From positions 1 through 52,894 of the forward strand of contig DATKSG010000044.1 in assembly GCA_035531775.1 (NCBI GenBank): a stretch of DNA of 52,894 bases, written 5' to 3'. A program made the translations under genes and the position numbers. Origin of the DNA: DATKSG01 sp035531775. GTDB taxonomy: Bacteria > Actinomycetota > Acidimicrobiia > Acidimicrobiales > UBA8190. Below are positions 33,554 to 40,707 of this stretch, piece by piece. Below the pieces are notes generated by a model. The model was not told where the DNA came from and ran no database searches. It was given only the letters and a program-made list of their open reading frames with translations. Position 1 is the first letter of the stretch. The number at the start of each line of letters is the position of its first letter.

Positions 33554-34945
33554 ATGCGTCGTCGCCCGGGGACCAGTCGGTGGTGCCTGGCTCTGGTTGC
33601 GTTCCTCGTAGCCATGGCCAATGTGTTGGCGCTCGCCACGGCGGCGGCCCCGGCCGGGGCCGCCGCCGTGGCGCATGGCTATGCCGATCCCGGTATGTAC
33701 CCTCTGGGAGACGCCGGGTCCTTCGGCACGCCTTCGGGCACTCTCGCTTCCATGGTCAGCGCCATAGCCGCCGCCCCCGACGGCAAGGGCTACTGGCTGG
33801 CGGCGGCCGACGGCGGGGTATTCGCCTTCGGCGACGCCGGCTACTTCGGCTCGCTCGGTGCACTGCGGCTCGAGGCGCCCATCGTGGCCATAGCCCGTAC
33901 GCCCGACGGCAAGGGGTATTGGCTGGCGGCGCTCGACGGCGGGGTGTTCGCCTTCGGCGACGCCGGCTACTTCGGCTCCATGGGAGCACAGGTCTTGTCC
34001 CAGCCCATCGTGGCCATAGCCGCCACCCCCGACGGCAAGGGCTACTGGCTGGCGGCGGCCGACGGCGGGGTATTCGCCTTCGGAGACGCCGGATACTTCG
34101 GCTCCATGGGCGGCCTTCCCCTGGCATCGGCCGTCACCGCCATGGCCGCCACCCCTGACGGAGGGGGCTACTGGCTGGTGGGCGGCGACGGCGGGGTATT
34201 CGCCTTCGGCGACGCCGGCTACCTCGGTTCGATGGCCGGGAAGCCGTCGTCGGCCATCGTGGCCATGGCTGCCACTCCAGACGGAGAGGGCTACTGGCTG
34301 GCCGGCAACGACGGCGGGGTGTTCACCTTCGGTGACGCCCCCTTCGAAGGATCGACGGCCAGCGTCACCCCGGTGTCACCGGTGACGGCCATGGCCGCCA
34401 CCGGTGACGGCCGGGGTTACTGGCTCTTGCAGCCCGACGACTGGGACTACGCCTTCTCCGATCCGCCGCCGTCGGCCACTTCGGTGTCGTCGCGCGCCGT
34501 CACCGTGGCCGCCGGGCAGGTCGAAGGAGACCCCGACATCGGCCAGGGCGCCTTCTGCAACCCGTATGGCCCCTGTGAGCCGTGGTGCGCGCTGTTCGCC
34601 ACCTGGGTGTGGCAGCGAGCCGGGGTGGCGGTGCCGTCGTATCCGTTCACCGGGTCCATCTTCGGCTGGGCGGCGGCCCACGGGGAGCTGCTCCCGGCCA
34701 CGGCCGTCGCCGCGCCGGGCGATGCCGTGCTGTATGGCACCGGGCCCCAGAACGGTGCCACCTCGGTGCACACCGGGATCGTGGTCCAGGTCTGGCCCGA
34801 CGGCGCCGTGATCACCGTCGAGGGCGACGCCGGCCCGGCTCCCAACGGGCAACTGGCCGTGGTGGTGAACGGTCCGTTCCTCCCGGCCGATTCAGCCCAG
34901 TACAACGGCGTCCCCGTGTACGCCGTGGCCCAGCCCGTGCGCTGA
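33554..34945 (+). CDS. Secreted CHAP-domain protein with six 42-residue repeats
   Basis: About 463 aa. A signal peptide (MRRRPGTSRWCLALVAFLVAM..., cleavage about residue 40 after AGA) precedes six repeats of 42 aa at residues 52-303, each with GDAGYFGS and PDGKGYWLAAADGGVFAF. These resemble the Kelch/propeller-like repeats common in Acidimicrobiia and mycobacterial secreted proteins. The C-terminal CHAP amidase/endopeptidase domain has the nucleophile Cys345 (EPWCALFATWVW) and His406 (SVHTGIVVQV). CHAP enzymes cut peptidoglycan peptides, so this may remodel the wall using the repeats for binding. It lies 70 bp behind the wall-anchored protein on the same strand. The start is uncertain (TTG 33524 is an alternative). 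Confidence 0.87.
   Translation: MRRRPGTSRWCLALVAFLVAMANVLALATAAAPAGAAAVAHGYADPGMYPLGDAGSFGTPSGTLASMVSAIAAAPDGKGYWLAAADGGVFAFGDAGYFGSLGALRLEAPIVAIARTPDGKGYWLAALDGGVFAFGDAGYFGSMGAQVLSQPIVAIAATPDGKGYWLAAADGGVFAFGDAGYFGSMGGLPLASAVTAMAATPDGGGYWLVGGDGGVFAFGDAGYLGSMAGKPSSAIVAMAATPDGEGYWLAGNDGGVFTFGDAPFEGSTASVTPVSPVTAMAATGDGRGYWLLQPDDWDYAFSDPPPSATSVSSRAVTVAAGQVEGDPDIGQGAFCNPYGPCEPWCALFATWVWQRAGVAVPSYPFTGSIFGWAAAHGELLPATAVAAPGDAVLYGTGPQNGATSVHTGIVVQVWPDGAVITVEGDAGPAPNGQLAVVVNGPFLPADSAQYNGVPVYAVAQPVR
33707..34462 (+). repeat. Six tandem 42-codon repeats in the CHAP protein
   Basis: Six units of 126 bp begin at 33707. The stretches encoding GYWLAAADGGVFAF and GDAGYFGS are nearly identical between units 1-3, suggesting recent duplication or gene conversion, while unit 6 is degenerate (LLQPDDWDYAFSD). 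Confidence 0.9.
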
Positions 34946-35019
34946 GCGGGCCGGTCGGGCGGCGGCCCACCCACGGCGCGAGGATGGCGGATCCGGCAAT
35001 GGCAAAGGAGGCGCCCGCC

Positions 35020-36294
35020 GTGACGAGCTGGCCGACCATGTCCGTCAACGACATCGACCTGTCGAATTTCGACTTCTGGGCCGAGCCCATCGCCCGACGC
35101 GAGGCCGCCTTCCGGACGCTTCGGGCCGAGCGCCCTATCTCGTTCTACGACGAGCCGGAGCCGCCGGCCTCCGCCATCACCCTTCCCCCGGGCAAGGGCT
35201 ACTGGGCCATCACCCGCTACGCCGATGTCGTCGAGATGAGCCGACACCCCGAGCTGTACTGCTCGGGGCAGTCGGGCTCGACCATCGTGGACATGCCGCC
35301 GGAGTTGCTCGAGTTCTTCGGCTCCATGATCAACATGGACGACCCCCGCCACGCCCGGCTCCGTCGCATCGTGTCGGCTGCCTTCAACCCCCGCATGGTG
35401 CGCAGCGTCGAGGACGGGATCGCCCGCATCGCGGCGGCCATCGTGGACGAGGTGGCTCCCGCCGGCGGATGTGACTTCGTCACCGACATCGCCGCCCGAC
35501 TCCCGCTCAAGGTCATCTGCGACCTGATGGGCGTGCCCGAGAGCGACTACGACCGGGTCTTCCACTGCTCGAACGTGATCTTGAGCGCCGGCGACACCGA
35601 GTACGTGCCCGAGGGGGAGGACGTGGTGCTGGCCTTCTTGAACGCCGGCAATGAACTGGCCACCCTCATGGAGGACCTGGCGTCGTTCCGCCTCGAGCAC
35701 CCCACCGATGACCTGACCAGCGCCCTGATGCACGCCAATATCGAGGGCGAGTCGCTCACCCACTCCGAGCTCGCCTCCTTTTTCATCCTGTTGCTGGTGG
35801 CGGGCAACGAGACCACCCGCACCGCCATCAGCCACGGCCTGTGGGCCCTCACCGAGCACCCCGACCAGGCTGCGGCCTGGCGCGACGACGTCGAGGGCGT
35901 CACACCCACGGCCGTGGACGAGATCGTCCGCTGGGCTTCCCCCGTCATCTTCATGCGCCGCACCGTCACCGAGCCGACCAGCCTGTCGGGTCACGCCTTC
36001 GAAACCGGTGACAAGGTGATCCTGTTCTACAACTCGGCCAACCGTGACGAGGAAGCGTTCGACGACCCCTACCGGTTCGACCTGCGGCGCCAGCCCAATC
36101 CGCACGTCGGCTTCGGTGCCCCCGGTCCCCACTTCTGCCTCGGGGCCCACCTGGCCCGACGCGAGATCACCGTGATGTTCCGCGAGCTGCTGCAGCGACT
36201 GCCCGACATCGCCGCCACCGAGGAGCCGAGCCGCCTGCGGTCCAACTTCATCAACGGCCTGAAGCACCTGCCCTGCGCGTACACGCCGGCGTGA
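35020..36294 (+). CDS. Cytochrome P450, CYP125/CYP124/CYP142-like (steroid or lipid hydroxylase)
   Basis: A 424-aa soluble P450. The I-helix oxygen site is AGNETTR (from residue 261), the K-helix ExxR is DEIVRW, and the heme loop FGAPGPHFCLGAHLARRE has the ligand Cys373. SPVIFMRRTVTEP and SANRDEEAFDDPYRFDLRR resemble the mycobacterial CYP125, CYP124 and CYP142 group that oxidises the cholesterol side-chain end or methyl-branched lipids. GTG 35020 is chosen because a perfect AAAGGAGG (35004-35011) sits 8 nt upstream; two upstream in-frame ATGs lack such a site. Redox partners are not nearby. It probably forms a unit with the split-barrel gene 61 bp downstream. Confidence 0.92.
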   Translation: MTSWPTMSVNDIDLSNFDFWAEPIARREAAFRTLRAERPISFYDEPEPPASAITLPPGKGYWAITRYADVVEMSRHPELYCSGQSGSTIVDMPPELLEFFGSMINMDDPRHARLRRIVSAAFNPRMVRSVEDGIARIAAAIVDEVAPAGGCDFVTDIAARLPLKVICDLMGVPESDYDRVFHCSNVILSAGDTEYVPEGEDVVLAFLNAGNELATLMEDLASFRLEHPTDDLTSALMHANIEGESLTHSELASFFILLLVAGNETTRTAISHGLWALTEHPDQAAAWRDDVEGVTPTAVDEIVRWASPVIFMRRTVTEPTSLSGHAFETGDKVILFYNSANRDEEAFDDPYRFDLRRQPNPHVGFGAPGPHFCLGAHLARREITVMFRELLQRLPDIAATEEPSRLRSNFINGLKHLPCAYTPA

Positions 36295-36355
36295 GGCCCG
36301 GAGGCGCCGGCCACCAGTACGCTCCATCGGCGGCGACGAGGCGAGGGGAGACGCG

Positions 36356-36862
36356 GTGAGCGAGCACCTGGGGCAGATGGGCCACGGGGTGAAGCAGCGG
36401 GACCTGATCAAGATGACCCCTGAAGAGGTGGACGCCTTCTTGCGCGACCGACGCCCCATGACGCTGTGCTCCATCAACCACGACGGCTCCATCCACGCCG
36501 TGGCCATGTGGTACGGCTTCTTGGAGGACAGCGTGGCCATCGAGACCAAGGCCAAGTCGCAGAAGGTGCGCAACCTGCGCCGCGACCCGCGCATGACGTG
36601 CTTGTTCGAGGACGGCGACTACTACGAGGAGCTGCGCGGCGTCGAGTTGGTGGGCCGGGCCGAGATCGTGGAAGACCTCGAGCGCATGTGGGGGCTCGGA
36701 GTCGACCTCTTCGAGCGCTACTACGGGGCGTACACCGAGGACCTGCGCCCGTTCGTGGAGACCATGCTCAACAAGCGGGTGGTGGTGAAGCTCCACGTGG
36801 AGCGGGTGGTGTCCTGGGACCACCGAAAGCTCGGCCTTCCCTCGACCCGCCCCGCCACCTAG
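36356..36862 (+). CDS. PPOX-class split-barrel flavin/F420-dependent oxidoreductase
   Basis: A 168-aa protein of the pyridoxamine-5-phosphate-oxidase-like split-barrel family: RPMTLCSINHDGSIHAVAMWYGF (in parts), KAKSQKVRNLRRDPRMTCLFE (phosphate-contacting helix, KSQKVRNLRRDPR) and ELVGRAEIVED. In actinobacteria such proteins use F420 or FMN. GTG 36356 has GAGGGGAG upstream. It follows the P450 gene by 61 bp. Its stop codon TAG shares the bases CTAG with the stop of the convergent amidotransferase gene. The substrate is unknown. Confidence 0.88.
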   Translation: MSEHLGQMGHGVKQRDLIKMTPEEVDAFLRDRRPMTLCSINHDGSIHAVAMWYGFLEDSVAIETKAKSQKVRNLRRDPRMTCLFEDGDYYEELRGVELVGRAEIVEDLERMWGLGVDLFERYYGAYTEDLRPFVETMLNKRVVVKLHVERVVSWDHRKLGLPSTRPAT

Positions 36863-37563
36863 GTCCTCGCCGCCGCCACCAGAGCGTCGAAGAGCGCTCC
36901 GTCGTGGCCCGCTTCGGGGTGCCACTGCACGCCCACCACGAAGGGGGACGCCGGGTCCTCCACCGCCTCGACCAGCCCGTCGTCGGCCGTGGCGCTCACC
37001 GTCAAGCCCTCCCCCAGGCGGTCGATCCCCTGGTGGTGGTGCGCCGGCACCTCGGCTTCGGCTCGACCGAGCACCTCGGACAGGCGGGTGCCCGGTTCGA
37101 TGCGCACCCGATGCGACCTGTACGAACCCTCGGCTTGCCGATGGCCGTGGTGGCCCATCACCTCGGGAAGGTGCTGGTGCAACGTGCCGCCCCGGGCCAC
37201 GTTCAGCACCTGCAGCCCTCGGCAGATGGCCAGCACGGGCAGAGCGGTCCCCCGAGCCGCTCGTAGAAGCGCCACTTCGAAGCCGTCGCGGCGCCGATCA
37301 GGGACTTCGGTGGTGCTATGGGCGACCTGCCCGTAGAGCGCCGGGTCGACGTCCACGCCGCCGGTGAGCACGAGCGCATCGATCCGGCCCAACAACGACC
37401 CGGCGTCGTGCGCCGTGCCGGGGGCCAGCAGCACGCCGGTTCCCCCGGCGCCCTGCACCATGTCGAGGTAGGCACTCGCCACGAACGTGGCTCGGCGTTG
37501 CCAAGCTCCGTAGCGCACCTCCTGCTCGGAGGCGGTCATCCCCACCACCGGCCTGACGTTCAC
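36859..37563 (-). CDS. Class I glutamine amidotransferase-like (gamma-glutamyl-GABA hydrolase / PuuD family)
   Basis: A 234-aa hydrolase. Motifs: LTGGVDVDPALYG, nucleophile Cys in LAICRGLQVLNVARGGTL-type context (LAICRGLQ), and the His-Glu pair in VQWHPEAG. The family removes gamma-glutamyl groups, for example in putrescine breakdown. The GTG start at 37563 is followed upstream by a 164-bp divergent gap that carries the KstR-like box. No polyamine gene is adjacent, so the physiological substrate is open. Confidence 0.9.
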   Translation of the reverse strand: MNVRPVVGMTASEQEVRYGAWQRRATFVASAYLDMVQGAGGTGVLLAPGTAHDAGSLLGRIDALVLTGGVDVDPALYGQVAHSTTEVPDRRRDGFEVALLRAARGTALPVLAICRGLQVLNVARGGTLHQHLPEVMGHHGHRQAEGSYRSHRVRIEPGTRLSEVLGRAEAEVPAHHHQGIDRLGEGLTVSATADDGLVEAVEDPASPFVVGVQWHPEAGHDGALFDALVAAART

Positions 37564-37653
37564 GTCGCCGGGTCCTTCACCTTCGGGCCTGACGGCATCG
37601 ACCGACTGAACCAGCCGCGCCTGGGGCTGTCAACACCTGCCGGCGGACCTTCA

Positions 37654-37669
37654 CTGGAACATGTTCCAG
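37654..37669. promoter_or_regulatory. KstR-type operator (perfect 16-bp palindrome)
   Basis: CTGGAACATGTTCCAG is a perfect palindrome; its inner 14 bp (37655-37668) fit the mycobacterial KstR consensus TnnAACnnGTTnnA at every fixed position. It lies 58 bp upstream of the SDR operon and in the divergent gap with the amidotransferase gene. KstR is the TetR repressor of sterol uptake and ring degradation; no kstR gene is in the window. Confidence 0.7.
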
Positions 37670-37727
37670 AAAACCGCTGCTACTGTCTGGCGCCGGGCGC
37701 CGGGGACAGCCGGCGAGGGGAGGACCG

Positions 37728-38516
37728 ATGATCCTGGATCGCTTCCGGGTCACCGACCAGGTGGCGGTGGTGACCGGGGCCGGGCGGGGCATCGGCGCGG
37801 CGACGGCGATAGCACTGGCCGAAGCGGGCGCCGACGTGGTCATTTCAGCCCGCACCGAGCAGCAGCTGCGCCAGGTGGCGGCGCAGATCGAAGCAGCCGG
37901 ACGACGGGCCGTGGTGGTGCCGGCCGACCTGGCCGATCTCGATGCCGTGTCGTCGCTGGCCTCCGCCGCCGTAGAAGCGTTCGGGCGTCTCGACCTCGTG
38001 GTCAACAACGTCGGGGGCACCATGCCCCGGCCGTTTTTGTCCACGTCGCCGAGGTTCTTAGAGGAAGCCTTCCACTTCAACGTGAGCACGGCGCATGCCC
38101 TTACCCGGGCGGCGGTGCCCCACATGCTCGAGCACGGCGGCGGGTCGGTGGTGAGCATCTCGTCGGCCATGGGGCGCACCCAGGGCCGAGGGTTCGTGGC
38201 CTACGGCACGGCCAAGGCGGCTTTGGCCCACTTCACCCGGCTGGCCGCCACCGACCTGGCTCCGCGCATCCGCGTCAACGCTGTGGCCGTGGGCTCGGTA
38301 GCCACCTCCGCCCTGGACGTGGTGCTCACCGACGACGCCGTGCGCGGCGCCATGGAGGGAGCCACCCCACTGGGCCGCATCGGCCACCCCGAGGACATCG
38401 CCGCCGCCGTCGTCTACCTGTGCTCACCGGCAGCCGGCTACGTCACCGGCAAGATCCTCGAGGTCGACGGCGGGCTCGACCGACCAAACCTCGACCTCGG
38501 CATCCCCGACCTGTGA
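37728..38516 (+). CDS. Short-chain dehydrogenase/reductase, Rv0927c-like
   Basis: A 262-aa SDR with the cofactor loop TGAGRGIG, NNVGGTMPRP, catalytic Ser in SISSAMG and the YGTAKAAL motif. The first residues MILDRFRVTD and the last LDLGIPDL are the same pattern as mycobacterial Rv0927c, recalled from memory. ATG 37728 has GGGGAGGA about 6 nt upstream. It is the first gene of a four-gene operon in which each pair overlaps by 4 nt, and it follows a KstR-type box. It probably oxidises or reduces a hydroxyl/keto group of a lipid or steroid-derived substrate. Confidence 0.92.
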   Translation: MILDRFRVTDQVAVVTGAGRGIGAATAIALAEAGADVVISARTEQQLRQVAAQIEAAGRRAVVVPADLADLDAVSSLASAAVEAFGRLDLVVNNVGGTMPRPFLSTSPRFLEEAFHFNVSTAHALTRAAVPHMLEHGGGSVVSISSAMGRTQGRGFVAYGTAKAALAHFTRLAATDLAPRIRVNAVAVGSVATSALDVVLTDDAVRGAMEGATPLGRIGHPEDIAAAVVYLCSPAAGYVTGKILEVDGGLDRPNLDLGIPDL

Positions 38517-39586
38517 CCAAGCGTCACCGGGTGGTGCTGTGGGGCACCGGCAACGTCGGGCGCCATGCCCTGGCCGGCATCGACGCCCGCCCTGACCTCG
38601 AACTGGTCGGGGTGTGGGTGTCGAGCCCCTCCAAGGTGGGAACCGACGCCGGGAGCCTGGGGCGCCTCGGGCGACAGCTCGGCGTGACCGCCACCGGCGA
38701 CCGCGGCGACGTTGTGTCCTTGGCCCCCGACTGTGTCGTACACACGGCCATGGCCGACGACAGGTTGACCGAGGCCCTGGCCGACCTGGCCATGCTGCTC
38801 GAAGCCGGGATCAACGTGGTATCGAGCGGTCCGGTCTTCCTCCAGTTCCCGACCGGAGTGGTGGGGCCCGAGATGACGGCCCCGCTCCTAGCGGCGGCCG
38901 AGCGTGGCGGCGCCTCGCTGTGGGTCAACGGCATCGACCCCGGCTTCGCCAACGATGTCCTTCCCTTGGTGCTGAGCGGCATCTCCGAGCGCATCGACGA
39001 GGTCCGATGCCTCGAGATCCTGAACTACGCCACCTACGACCAGCCCATGGTGCTCTTCGACATCATGGGCTTCGGCCGGCCCGTCGAGGAAGTCCCCATG
39101 CTGCTGCAGCCGGGTGTGCTCACCATGGCCTGGGGCAGTGTCGTCGCCCAGCTGGCCGAGGGGCTCGGTGTGACACTCGACGGCATCGAGGAGTGGTACG
39201 AGCGCGTGGTGGCACCCGAGCGCTTCGAGGTCGCCTCGGGGTCGATCGAAGGCGGCACGGCAGCCGGGCTGCACTTCGAGGTACGCGGCATGCGCGACGG
39301 CAAGGCCATCATCGTCCTCGAGCACGTGACGCGGCTTCGCGACGACCTGGCCCCGCACTGGCCACAGCCGGCGGGCCGGGGTTGCTACCGGGTGGAGCTA
39401 CGGGGCGAGCCCGCCTACACCTTGGACCTGCAACTGCTCGGCAGTGACGGCGACCACAACACCGCCGGCCTGAAGGCCACCGCCATGCGCCTGGTGAACG
39501 CCGTGCCGGCGGTTATCGCCGCGCCACCGGGGCTGCTGAGCGCCCTCGACCTCCCTGTCGTCACCGGGCGCGGGCTCGTGCGTTGA
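38513..39586 (+). CDS. DapB-like NAD(P)-dependent dehydrogenase, Rv0926c-like
   Basis: A 357-aa protein with an N-terminal Rossmann domain (RVVLWGTGNVGRHALAGI) and the dihydrodipicolinate-reductase-like fold: LEAGINVVSSGP, VNGIDPGFANDVLPLVL and EILNYATYDQP. Despite the fold it is not lysine-pathway DapB (which is about 250 aa). Related actinobacterial proteins occur next to the same SDR type. The GTG at 38513 overlaps the SDR stop (GTGA). Catalytic role unknown; coupling to the SDR suggests two successive redox steps. Confidence 0.86.
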   Translation: MTKRHRVVLWGTGNVGRHALAGIDARPDLELVGVWVSSPSKVGTDAGSLGRLGRQLGVTATGDRGDVVSLAPDCVVHTAMADDRLTEALADLAMLLEAGINVVSSGPVFLQFPTGVVGPEMTAPLLAAAERGGASLWVNGIDPGFANDVLPLVLSGISERIDEVRCLEILNYATYDQPMVLFDIMGFGRPVEEVPMLLQPGVLTMAWGSVVAQLAEGLGVTLDGIEEWYERVVAPERFEVASGSIEGGTAAGLHFEVRGMRDGKAIIVLEHVTRLRDDLAPHWPQPAGRGCYRVELRGEPAYTLDLQLLGSDGDHNTAGLKATAMRLVNAVPAVIAAPPGLLSALDLPVVTGRGLVR

Positions 39587-40707
39587 ATCCCCCGAGGCCC
39601 GTCCCCCTCGACGAGTTTCCGGTGCACCAGGTGCCGTTGTCCATGGCGCACGTGGCCACCAGCAACCGCAACGCCTATGACCGCTGCTACTTCAATGCCC
39701 ATGACCGCTCCGGAGACGTGTTCGTGGTCACCGGCATGGGCCTGTACCCGAACCTGGGGGTGGCCGACGCCTATTTAACGGTGCGCCTGGGCGACGTCCA
39801 GCACACCCTGCGCCTGTCCGACGCCATGGGCGACGACCGCATGGACCAGCGCGTCGGCCCGTACCGAATCGAGGTGACCGAAGCGCTCGAGCGGATCCGC
39901 CTGGTCTGCGACGCCGAAGCGCAGGGCATCGGGTTCGACCTCTGCTGGACGGGCTCGTTCCCCGCCGTCATGGAGCCGCCCCACGTCATGCGACAGGGAG
40001 GCAAGGTGATCCTCGACGCGCAGCGCTTCGCTCAGGTGGGCACGTGGTCGGGGACGCTGCAGGTGCACGACCAGGAGCTCGTCCTGAACGACGAGCGGTG
40101 GGTGGGCACCCGCGACCGGTCGTGGGGCATACGGCCGGTGGGAGAGGCCGAGCCCCCTGGCCGAGCCGCTGCCGAAGCCGACCCGGCTTTCGGTTTCTGG
40201 TGGACGTACGTGCCGCTGCGCTTCGAGGAGTTCGCCATCGTGGTCATCGCCCAGGAGGACGGCGAGGGCCACCGTTCGCTCAGCGAGGCCGTGCGGGTTT
40301 GGCCGACGGCCTCGGGTGGCGGCGTCGAGCAGCTGGGCTGGCCCGAGATCGAGGTCCGGTATCGGCCCGGGTCGCGCCACCCTGACGGCGCCGTGCTCCA
40401 CCTGGGCCGGCGATCGGCACCGTGCACAGTGACCCTCGACACCCTCGGCTACGTGGCGCTCAACTGCGGGCCCGGCTACGGAGGCGATCCCGACTGGGCA
40501 CACGGGCAGTGGCGCGGGCGCCGGTGGGCCGAGTCGGTGCAGGTGCGCCTGGACGACCCGGCCGTGGCCGGCCGGGTGCCCTTCGGCGTGGTGGACCACA
40601 TAGCTCGGGCTCACTGCGACGGAGCCGAGGGCTGGGGGATGTTCGAGCACGGCACCTTCGGCCGCCACCGGCCGTCGGGCTTCGAGGGCTGGGGCTCGCT
40701 GGCGTGA
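39583..40707 (+). CDS. Uncharacterised 374-aa protein (possibly hydroxyneurosporene-synthase-like / lipocalin-type)
   Basis: I recognise no certain family. The protein is rich in beta strands and aromatic residues, without signal peptide or membrane helices: AYDRCYFNAHDRSGDVFVVTGMGLYPNLG is split over two strands, then RDRSWGIRPVG and FGFWWTYVPL. The RDRSWGIR turn is typical of proteins often found with phosphotransferases in actinobacterial lipid loci, loosely related to CrtC-like lipocalin domains. It starts at TTG 39583, overlapping the previous stop by 4 nt (TTGA), and its own stop overlaps the kinase start (GTGA). It is therefore an obligate part of this operon. Confidence 0.78.
   Translation: MNPPRPVPLDEFPVHQVPLSMAHVATSNRNAYDRCYFNAHDRSGDVFVVTGMGLYPNLGVADAYLTVRLGDVQHTLRLSDAMGDDRMDQRVGPYRIEVTEALERIRLVCDAEAQGIGFDLCWTGSFPAVMEPPHVMRQGGKVILDAQRFAQVGTWSGTLQVHDQELVLNDERWVGTRDRSWGIRPVGEAEPPGRAAAEADPAFGFWWTYVPLRFEEFAIVVIAQEDGEGHRSLSEAVRVWPTASGGGVEQLGWPEIEVRYRPGSRHPDGAVLHLGRRSAPCTVTLDTLGYVALNCGPGYGGDPDWAHGQWRGRRWAESVQVRLDDPAVAGRVPFGVVDHIARAHCDGAEGWGMFEHGTFGRHRPSGFEGWGSLA

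Noticed and set aside
33707..34462. Regular DNA repeats resembling a CRISPR-like array
   Set aside because: The repeats are 126 bp, in frame with a secreted protein, and have no unrelated spacers or cas genes.
37661..39586. A 641-codon frame that could suggest an SDR/dehydrogenase fusion
   Set aside because: Only the part from 38513 shows homology; upstream it overlaps the SDR gene in another frame. GTGA at 38513-38516 marks the real junction of two genes.
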